Notes under the pieces: model-generated
Told to the model about the DNA's origin: nothing
Database searches by the model: none
What the model saw: only the letters and a program-made list of their open reading frames with translations
Program-made: the position numbers and the translations under genes
NCBI GenBank assembly: GCA_037043455.1
Contig: JAWPHD010001140.1
Coordinates: 124,001-188,000 of the forward strand
Source of the DNA: Cyrtodaria siliqua
Taxonomy: Eukaryota; Mollusca; Bivalvia; Adapedonta; Hiatellidae
Length of the DNA stretch: 64,000 bases
Direction: 5' to 3'
Part shown: positions 56,843 to 64,000 of the stretch, piece by piece
How the letters are laid out: each line of letters opens with the position of its first letter
Position numbering within the stretch: the stretch's first letter is position 1

Positions 56843-56972
56843 AACGCATCTTGGTAAAAAGGGTATTAGCGCCTCTGCGTAAAGTGTCGTCCCGGATTAG
56901 CCTGTGTGGACTGCACATGCTGATCCAAAACAACACTACGCAGATGTATGAAGACCCCTTTTCGCAAGATGC
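56843..56972. mobile_element. Palindromic MITE, complete copy
   Basis: Ends GCATCTTGGTAAAAAGGGTA and TACCCTTTT-like complement ACCCCTTTTCGCAAGATGC. The centre is GCCTGTGTGGACTGCACATGC. The length of about 130 bp has symmetric arms, GCGTAAAGTG / CACTACGC. Confidence 0.75.
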
Positions 56973-57036
56973 AGCTCATTTGTATTCAGATTCTTGCATT
57001 AGAAATGCCTTTTGGATCAATTATTTCTATGCCTAT

Positions 57037-57202
57037 TAGGCGTATTCGACTGGCGACTTTCTGTTGAGCAACTTACTTTTCAGAGGTCCACCAGCGTTTA
57101 GTTTCTTACTCAACGGTGTGACGTCATACTACAAGTCGAACAAAAAATATGCTCAACGAAGCTGTCGTGCTCAACAAAAAGTCCCAGTCGAATTCGCCAA
57201 AT
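57037..57202. mobile_element. MITE with ~30-bp inverted termini
   Basis: GGCGTATTCGACTGGCGACT then TTCTGTTGAGCA on the left is mirrored by TGCTCAACAAAAAGTCCCAG then TCGAATTCGCC on the right. The body contains a TGACGTCA site. Non-coding. Confidence 0.8.
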
Positions 57203-57247
57203 GAAAAACTGAATGAAAACACCAGGTTGTGCATACTGTGGCTTATA

Positions 57248-57478
57248 CAGTTAGGCCAGAGTTTTTTTTATTAATTTGTTTACGGGAACGCTGCTCCTAC
57301 ATTTTGATACCCAAATAAAAATAAAATTTGAAATCGCGATTTTTATTTTTTATTTTTTCCCCCTCATTTGCTGTCGATAATGTTTTAAAAATAAATTTTA
57401 TCAAAATTTTATCTAATTTTTATCAAAATCTCACGTAAACCAATTAATAAAAAACTCTGGACTTAACTAGCAATACAT
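57248..57478. mobile_element. MITE with ~37-bp inverted termini
   Basis: AGTTAGGCCAGAGTTTTTTT and onward to GTTTACG on the left is mirrored by CGTAAACCAATTAATAAAAA and ACTCTGGACTTAACT on the right. The interior is A/T-rich. Non-coding. Confidence 0.8.
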
Positions 57479-57589
57479 TTGCATAATAATCTGCCACAAT
57501 ATTCTAATGGTGATCCAAGTTTAAGTATTGAGGTTAAAAGAAATGAAACAAAAAGACACATTTACAAAATGTTATGTCTGCAACATAAG

Positions 57590-57622
57590 AACCCCCCCCC
57601 CCCCCACCCCCTCCCCCACCCC
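57590..57622. repeat. C homopolymer run
   Basis: A run of about 15 or more C residues followed by CACCCC units. Assembly length here is unreliable. Confidence 0.85.
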
Positions 57623-57764
57623 TTGTTTCCAACATGAATGTACTATAGCTATCAATGGTTTAGACAGTGTAAATTTGTATAGAGAAACTAATGAAAATTA
57701 ATTCATAACAGATGCACACAGATGTTCCAGAAAAAGACTAGTGAATGTATTAATGGCACAAAGC

Positions 57765-58190
57765 TACAAGAGGGCCATGATGGCCCTGAATCGCTCACCT
57801 GAATCCATGTTCTGATTTCATTAAAAGTTACTATTTTAGCTGTAGTGGCCATCTTGTTCAGCAAAGCTGAACAGTTTGAGTAGTTTTTGACCCCAGGGCC
57901 ATAATTTGAGTAATCTTGGTAGAGGTACTCTAGGATATGCTACAAACCAAATATCTAGGCCTTACAGTTTGGGACAAGAAGATTTTCAAGTTTTCCCTAT
58001 ATAACTCCATGTAAAACATGTGACCCCCGGGGCGGGGCCATTTTTGACCCCAGGGCCATAATTTGAACAATCTGTGTAGAGTTCCACTAGGTGATGCTAC
58101 ATACCAAATATCAAAACTCTGGGCCTTACGGTTTGGGACAAGAAGATTTTTTAAGTTTTCCCTATATAACTCAATGTAAAACATGTGACG
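57765..58190 (+). repeat. Dispersed repeat with GAGGGCCATGATGGCCCT hairpin
   Basis: Starts with the hairpin GAGGGCCATGATGGCCCTGA and ATCGCTCACCTGAAT. Two tandem units of about 170 bp follow, each with GACCCCAGGGCCATAATTTG, GGCCTTACAGTTTGGGACAAG or GGCCTTACGGTTTGGGACAAG, and AATGTAAAACATGTGAC (about 57885 and 58045). It is cut off by the terminal array of the palindrome. Confidence 0.75.
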
Positions 58191-58204
58191 ATTCTGATTG
58201 GTTA

Positions 58205-58495
58205 ATTATCTCGTGCTCACGAGATACTAAGTCGTGAGCACGAGATACTAAGTCGTGCTCACGAGTATCTCGTGCTCACGGCTTAGTATCTCGTGAGCAC
58301 GACTTAGTATCTCGTGAGCACGGTTTAGTATCTCGTGAGCACGACTTAGTATCTCGTGCTCACGACTTAGTATCTCGTGAGCACGACTTAGTATCTCGTG
58401 CGCACGAGTTAGTAAGTCGTGCTCACGACTTAGTTATCTCGTGCGCACGACTTAGTTTCTCGTGAGCACGACTTAGTATCTCGTGCGCACGAGAT
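58205..58495. repeat. Right terminal array of 21-bp quasi-palindromic repeats
   Basis: About 13 units of the same repeat as 45164-45382 and 51778-52070, in mixed orientations. It is preceded by ATTCTGATTGGTTAATTATC and followed by the outer flank AGATAAATAAAAACATACAC. Confidence 0.92.
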
Positions 58496-58539
58496 AAATA
58501 AAAACATACACATGTCACCTCTATGCCACCGTATTTTTC

Positions 58540-59045
58540 AGTTGTTTATAATTGAATTTTGAAATTCATCCCCGCATAGCAAATCAAGTTTACTAACAAA
58601 TGTTTACAAGAATGTTTGAACTGATCATTTTCAGAGATATGTATTTTGCGGAACTTGTCGATAACATACATAATGACAGAAGCACAGAATAATCAATCCA
58701 TCATGCCTGTGAAATATAATAAAACCAATGTAATTTTATTTTCCTTATGGAAGGTTGCGTATGTGGTGACAACACGAGCATTTTAACTATATGACTACTA
58801 TAACAATACTTGACCCACATTAGATGTACTTAACACTTTCCGATGATTAACACAAGGCGTTTTCCTTTAAATTAGCTAAGGGTTCTTAAGCATAGCCCCG
58901 AAACATTTAAAAACACAAATGGAATGAAACATTGAGTTTATATTATTTGGTACGTGTATGCTTGACATGCGTGTATTTAAAGACAACCCTATGACAAACG
59001 GCTATAAACTGATAGAACCGGCTAGAACCGGTTTAAACCCCCAGT
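58540..59045. other. Non-coding, nothing supportable
   Basis: AT-rich flank of the palindrome without a recognisable gene. Confidence 0.3.
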
Positions 59046-59049
59046 GGTC

Positions 59050-59240
59050 TTTGTTGCCACTGACCGTTCTAAGGCGGTAACCCTATTGTCAACCATTTTG
59101 TGTTTGTGATGTCGTTTGCATTTTTTATTACTTTTGCCTTCTCGTTTGTCTTTTTGCGTGTTTTTGTTTTGTGTTTTGTGGTTGACTGTCGTCCTTCAAT
59201 GCTGCTTTCCCTGTCCGATATTTTTATCTTTCTTTATTAG
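59050..59240 (+). repeat. Dispersed tail-repeat copy, long
   Basis: CACTGACCGTTCTAAGGCGG to CCCTGTCCGATATTTTTATC, close to colinear with 20650-20835 and partly with 16675-16815. Confidence 0.72.
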
Positions 59241-59749
59241 AAATAACATTTTTCTTCATTCCCATGCTAAAAACAACGTAATCCACCAGGAATTGCCTTT
59301 TTATGCCTTGCTCCATGTTGGGATTATCTTTTTCAAGAGCTACTTTCGAGGGCTACGACCCCGGAAGCAAATAATACAGGTCCGACACCATATATAACAT
59401 AAACATATTAGTAACGAATGGACGATGGATACTAAGCCGCACACTACTTAATACGTTTGACGTCTTCGTGAGTTTCCAACACTTACATACATCACCGATA
59501 ATGTCATGATAATGGAGCGATCAGATTTTATACCCCTACCTATTCATAGATGTTGTCATTCTCCATTAATGAACAAATGTCAAGTAATACATGCCAAAGG
59601 TCAACACTTTTTTTGAAAAAAAACTGCATAAAATAAGAATTAGAACTGCGTTTCATATAGAAGAGGTCTGAAAAGGTCGCAAACAATACAATTAATACAA
59701 ATAGTTTTGGAATGGAACAACCCTCTCCCAGTATATCCAGATAATTGGC

Positions 59750-59940
59750 TTAACGAGACTTCTGAAAATCAATTGCAAAGGAAAGACATATGTAATATAT
59801 ATATGTGGAGACACTTTTGTACAAATCACTTACCAACGGATTCGATACCGCAGCCATAGACACCAACCTCGACACAACGCCTCGCCCAATATCAGACGCC
59901 CTTTGCCCACTCGGCCACCTGGTCAACCTAAACATATTGA
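59750..59940 (-). mobile_element. tRNA-derived SINE copy
   Basis: On the minus strand the head reads GGTGGCCGAGTGGGCAAAGG (A box) and GCGGTATCGAATCCG (B box). A body with TTGGTAAGTGATTTGTAC follows. The apparent 61-codon open frame is a by-product of the SINE. Confidence 0.75.
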
Positions 59941-60227
59941 TTTCGGAAACCGGTTGATACTTAAGGCCTTTCTCTTAATCGAACTCGTCGGATGTCTTCG
60001 GACTTTTCCGGCAAATAATGACAACCATAGCATATATTGCTACGATAGTTCACATTACAAAATTATAACCTCAGGTACCTATACAAACATTCACCATAGA
60101 AAGACGCCAGATTAATACTGATACAATGAATTTAGAATATAATTACTTAGTTTATGAGAGAAAAAATGCATAATAACGAAATTTCTTTAACTTAGGATCT
60201 ATAAAATATAAGTACAAACATTAAATA

Positions 60228-60285
60228 TTATATGTGGAGAAAATGCTGTACAAACCACTTACCAACGGTTTCGAACTCGCTATAT
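60228..60285 (-). mobile_element. Truncated SINE copy
   Basis: The complement of GTACAAACCACTTACCAACG and GTTTCGAACTCGC matches the B box and body of the 59750-59940 SINE, including TATATGTGGAGA. The A-box half is missing. Confidence 0.65.
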
Positions 60286-60589
60286 ATACATATTTGCGAC
60301 CTATACTTCATCTAATAAACAATAGGCAACGAATTACGATACCGTGTTTGTATGAAAAGCTTTGTAATACTGTTCACCCGTTTTGATAAAAAGCAGAAAT
60401 GGCTTATTGGAAATTGTTGTACATAATAAAATGTGTAAACTCGGTTTGTACCCGAATTTACAAGGCCAGTGCAACATTGGTATTGTCCGGTAATATTTGT
60501 TTAATCAGTGCTCATTATAAAATATTTATAAACTTAAAATCAGTGCAGTATTCTGTTTAAATACTCAAAAGTGGATCCCTTGGAAGCAA

Positions 60590-60695
60590 CAAACACAAAC
60601 AAGAGATAAAAGTAGCAGACTCGGTTTTATTGAGTCTGTTCATGAGAGGTAGTGTCAAGTGCAACACCTCCCACGTCTCCTAGCACCGGCTTAAG
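60590..60695 (-). repeat. Dispersed repeat copy (CTCTCATGAACAG type)
   Basis: The complement contains GTGGGAGGTGTTGCACTTGA, CTACCTCTCATGAACAGACT and CTTGTTTGTGTTTGTTGCTT, matching 39465-39575 in order. Confidence 0.6.
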
Positions 60696-60699
60696 CGAT

Positions 60700-61160
60700 A
60701 TCCTACTTCAAAGTTTATAAGTTATACACCCCCTACTAGAATTCGTTTTGACCACTTTTGGCATATATAGAATAGTTTAAATCGCTTTTCAAATGTGAAT
60801 ATTTGACATTTTGAGTTTTTCAAAGTTACCTATTTCTCAAAACGGTCACAAGAAATGTGTAGCCACCAATTTGGCTTAGATTAACAGGAATGATAGATAA
60901 GTACCTAAACTACCATTCCTGAAAAGTTCGGCAAAATTCAAAACTACACATTTTTTGAGACCGAAAGTTAGTCACCCTGTTTGGGATGATAATCATTTGT
61001 AATTGCGTCAGAAGATTGTTTCCGTACACCATACTTTGTTTAAAATTAATCATTTTTTTTATACAAAAACATTTTAAGATACTATCAAAATTGACGACCA
61101 TTTTGTACCACTTTTGACATTGTTCAGTGTTTATACGAAATATTTGTTTTATTATGGTCA
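60700..61160. other. Non-coding, nothing supportable
   Basis: A minus-strand open frame (60910-61233) partly overlaps the neighbouring dispersed repeat and has no domain or splice support. Confidence 0.3.
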
Positions 61161-61164
61161 ATAT

Positions 61165-61345
61165 GGTAAATATAGATATAAAAATCGAACAGGAAAAGCA
61201 GCATTCAAGGACGACAGTCAACAACAAACACACAGAGAAACAAAGAACACATTTAAAGATGAATACAAGGCCAAATAAGACATCACAAACACGAAAAGGT
61301 TGACAATAGGGCTAAGGACTTGGAAGTTTACATACCTGTATTGTG
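61165..61345 (-). repeat. Dispersed tail-repeat copy, long
   Basis: The complement runs CCTTAGCCCTATTGTCAACC, TTTGTGATGTC, GTTGACTGTCGTCCTTGAAT, GCTGCTTTTCCTGTTCGATT. Same family as 20650-20835 and 59050-59240. Confidence 0.7.
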
Positions 61346-61349
61346 TTAG

Positions 61350-62040
61350 ATAAGATTGTGAGGTACATTTAAAGGCATGTTCGACGAAAAGCACTTTTCA
61401 ACGTCCCGCCCATATACACGAATAGTGACCATGGTCAATGCAAATGCGATAAACCGACTGGTTTGGTCATTGATTTGCATACGTTCATTTTTTTACTACA
61501 ACATAATAAGTGATCGATTAGATCATGCCGATTTCATCATTTCAGAACATGTTCCTGGTTAGATTAATCGTCCAAATGCCTTTATTCACTTTATATATAA
61601 AGGTGTCCACGACATGGTTCTGGCCGCCACTGATATTTTCAACACAATTTTATTTTAAATCCCTACTATTCAAACATATTATAATCGAACCCATCTTTTA
61701 TTATCACATAGTTTGATTAAAAGCTATGCATTCTCGAACATTTTTTTTTTAAAACGAGTAAGTTTGTATACAAGGTACGAAATTTCTAAATTCCATGTAG
61801 GGGTCATCTCAACAATTGTTTTTTCAGCAATAACATGAGTAATTTTAATAATACGTACTTAAATCATATATCACTGGAACTGGACTTTTTAGTGGTAAAT
61901 AAAAATATATTAGTTTTGAAAATCGGTTGAGAAATACATATTTTAATGACAAAATACCTTTTAAATGGGGCTTTTCCCATGTAAACTCCTTATTGCTGGG
62001 ACACAAAAACTCTGAATTATAATTCAATTAAAATATAGTT
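61350..62040. other. Non-coding, nothing supportable
   Basis: Short frames at 61377-61716 show no recognisable domain. No promoter for the gene at 62044 could be identified. Confidence 0.3.
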
Positions 62041-62043
62041 AAT

Positions 62044-62945
62044 ATGTATAGAATGCTGACGGTTAGGACTACTCTACACCAGAGCGACCCTAATTTTAAT
62101 GGTGCTGGCCGGCAGTGTGTGGCAAATAGTTATGCAGCGATGACGCATTCAAGAATATTACCTGCCGCTTATTGGACTGAACAGGATCTAGACCAAATAT
62201 TAAACCAAGGAGACAAAATATACACCAATTTGAAATTACATGGACAAAATGAAAACTTTCTTTTGATTACTGCTTTAGATACAATTCACAATGGTAGTTT
62301 AACTATAAATGCTGTCAATCCCAGTGCAGTGTTTGCTGCACACGCTGTTAATCCTTACATCACTTTGCAAGAAGCAATAACTAACACTGACATATATGCA
62401 TTTTAACAATCAATTGCAACACTGTCGCCAATATAAAAATAAAATGTACCATGTTTTTGATCCTCTCTCTAGAAATGAGGTTGGAATGGCAGATCAAGAT
62501 GGATCTGCCATTTTAACATCACACAAGTCAGCTGATCAGTTGTGCCAGTTTCTACAGCACTTAACTGCCAGTATTACTACTACCAATGTACAAAACCAAC
62601 AGGCCATTCCATTCGAATTAACTAATGTGTATTTTTCCTCAACAACTGATACAGATACTGATTCAACCACTTCTAATTTTGAAGGATACTCTGACTTGAG
62701 TGATGGAGAATTCTTTTGTAGAACGCAAATGACAATCATAAACTGAGTGAAGTTTTAAGAAATATTGATGAACTAGAAGTAACTGATATGTTAGTTTCTG
62801 ATGATGAAGAATCTGCATTGTATGTTTCTATTTCTGATTTGACCAGTCCTAATCATTCTGAAAATAGTTTAATTGACAATCTATGTAACAATCCTGCCAA
62901 TGTTGATACAGTTCAGTCAGAGTCACATAGTCAAGGGTGGAAGCA
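62044..62945 (+). pseudogene. Cysteine-protease-like (C76/OTU-like) gene, frameshifted
   Basis: Frame 1 (62044-62406) starts MYRMLTVRTTLHQSD and has GAGRQCVANSYAAMTH, where C25 sits in the GRQC context of a nucleophile cysteine, then ILPAAYWTEQDLDQIL and GDKIYTNL. Frame 2 (from 62396) has KNKMYHVFDPLSRNEVGMAD, a D-x-H-type box in which the second residue of the pair is leucine (FDPLSR), then a loop and QLCQFLQHL. After about 62735 a third frame continues with acidic KLSEVLRNIDELEVTDML and SDDEESALYVSI into the minisatellite. Such protease modules (peptidase C76 and OTU-like) occur in large invertebrate and transposon-associated proteins. Two frame changes and the missing histidine suggest a dead or non-catalytic copy. 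OTU versus C76 cannot be settled by eye. Confidence 0.6.
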
Positions 62946-63345
62946 CTGATACAGTTTAGTCCGAGTCGCATTGTCAGGGGCGTGGTAGCACTGATACTGT
63001 TAAGTCAGAGTCACATAGTCGGGGGTGGGTGGGGGGGGGGGGGGGTGGTGAAAGCACTGATATAGTTCAGTCAGAGTCGCATAGTCAGAGTGGTGGAAGC
63101 ACTGATACAGAGCAGTCAGAGTCGCATAGTCATTGTGGTGGTAGCACTGATACAGTTCAGTCCGAGTCGCATAGTCAGGACGATGGAAGCACTGATACAT
63201 TTTAGTCTGAGTCGCACAGTCAGGGGGTGGTAGCACTGATACAGTTCAGTCAGAGTCTCATAGTCAATGGGGTGGAAGCACTGATACAGTTCAGTCCGAG
63301 TCGCATAGTCAGGGGGTGGAAGCACTGATACTGTTCAAATATACA
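62910..63345 (+). repeat. 45-bp minisatellite, originally coding
   Basis: About nine units of ACTGATACAGTTCAGTCAGA + GTCGCATAGTCAGGGTGGTG + GAAGC, beginning at about 62910, 62947, 62992, 63056, 63101, 63146, 63191, 63235 and 63280. A 45-bp unit equals 15 codons (TDTVQSESHSQGGGS), continuing the frame of the preceding gene. Several units are now 44 bp or carry a TAG, and unit 3 has a G-run (about 63029-63046), so the frame is lost. Confidence 0.9.
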
Positions 63346-63349
63346 AATT

Positions 63350-63785
63350 AAATAACTTATTATTATTATTTGAGATAGAATAATGTTATTGATCTTATCA
63401 TTTTATTGAAGCTGATTTTGGATATTTTAATCTAGAATGTTTATCAATTTTAGGGTCCAATGAAGTAAAGTTATTTTTACCCGGTATCAATGCTTGATGC
63501 TTTTACTTTATTTAGCCTATATCAATGTGTTTATATCCTAAATAAAAAGCCTGCTTACTCTAAAAAAAATACATCTTTAGCACGTACCTTTTATTGTTAA
63601 CCGTGTAGAACTAACATTTCGTGTTCCCAGTACACATGTGAAATACAATCGGGAACGAATTTGATTGGTTGGTCATAAAAGTGCAATACGTCTGTAACAC
63701 TAAACAAATTGTGTTAACTGAATTTTTTTTTTATTTGTGACAAATTCAACGTGGCTTCCAAATTGAATATTACTATTTACAAATA
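63350..63785. other. Non-coding, nothing supportable
   Basis: AT-rich DNA after the minisatellite with no supportable gene. Confidence 0.3.
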
Positions 63786-63789
63786 AAAA

Positions 63790-63845
63790 AATCGATGATT
63801 GATTCTGTGGCTTTTCTGAAAACGTCTAAGAAATCAATCATCGCA
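63790..63845. repeat. Short inverted repeat
   Basis: CGATGATTGATT (63792) is mirrored by AATCAATCATCG (63832) around a loop of about 28 bp. Confidence 0.6.
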
Positions 63846-64000
63846 ATACTTTTATATTGATTAAAATAAGAATGAATGAATGGTGTTTTACGGCACGTCG
63901 ATACATAAATAGGTCATATTATGCAGAACAACTGATGAAGAAATGAAGTAGTCATTAATTAAAAATTAATGTAAATATATAAAGATAAAACTATTTACAA

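Larger units (their letters stand above)
45126..58533. mobile_element. 13.4-kb imperfect palindrome of two inverted DDE transposon copies
   Basis: Both outer ends read inward TACGGTGGCATAGAGGTGAC, then ATGTGTATGTTTTTATTTAT and CTCGTGCGCACGAG (45126 inward on the left, 58533 inward on the right). The left arm (45126 to about 51010) and right arm (about 52075-58533) are inverted copies around a spacer of about 1 kb. Matched points: 45640 with 55510, 46515 and 48395 with about 54640, 49260 with 53640, 50545 with 52525, and 51010 with about 52075. The left arm has an extra 1.88 kb (46515-48395) and the right arm an extra ~2.7 kb (55510-58190). The left copy together with the centre (45126-52070) looks like one full element with TIRs at both ends. 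The right copy lacks the 5' exon. Nucleotide identity in the coding part is high by eye. Confidence 0.85.

Noticed and set aside
63000..63325. Minus-strand repeat proteins (TALYQCFHHSDYATL type)
   Set aside because: Antisense translation of the 45-bp minisatellite. The sense strand continues a coding frame, so antisense frames are by-products.

Overview
This is an AT-rich eukaryotic window, most likely from a bivalve mollusc. Coding exons are separated by GT-AG introns. The remaining DNA is dense in tRNA-derived SINEs, MITEs, LINE relics and ACGG-tailed repeats of the kind common in bivalves. Species cannot be assigned from the sequence alone. No operons, rRNA genes, CRISPR arrays or convincing free-standing tRNA genes were seen.

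Layout. Positions 1-4.8 kb hold a decayed LINE reverse transcriptase (minus strand) and a TTAA-flanked MITE. Positions 4.85-14.28 kb are one satellite array whose monomers of about 180 bp are organised into a three-monomer higher-order repeat of about 537 bp; it runs into a CAGTAG-rich microsatellite block ending near 14.9 kb. Positions 15-24 kb are gene-poor, with retroelement relics and microsatellites. Positions 24-40.4 kb hold the main gene: a type I membrane receptor of the immunoglobulin superfamily on the + strand. It has six phase 1-1 Ig exons arranged as two copies of a three-exon cassette (A-B-C, A'-B'-C'), a transmembrane exon, two very small exons and a cytoplasmic tail with an NPxY motif, a consensus ITIM and an ITSM-like motif. 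An isolated phase 1-1 Ig V-like exon about 5 kb upstream may belong to the same gene. The introns carry several mobile elements, one of which ends about 12 bp before the transmembrane exon.

Positions 45.13-58.53 kb form a giant imperfect palindrome. Two inverted copies of a DDE (integrase-core) DNA transposon lie on either side of a central spacer of about 1 kb. Its outer ends and centre consist of arrays of a 21-bp quasi-palindromic repeat. Both transposase copies are broken, by different mutations. Positions 58.5-64 kb hold more dispersed repeats, SINE fragments and a frameshifted cysteine-protease-like gene (C76/OTU-like) whose 3' end runs into a 45-bp minisatellite that was originally in frame.

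The only gene that looks alive is the Ig receptor. Its paired ITIM/ITSM tail suggests an inhibitory, phosphatase-recruiting immune or adhesion receptor; this is inference from motifs. Everything else is repeat or relic.
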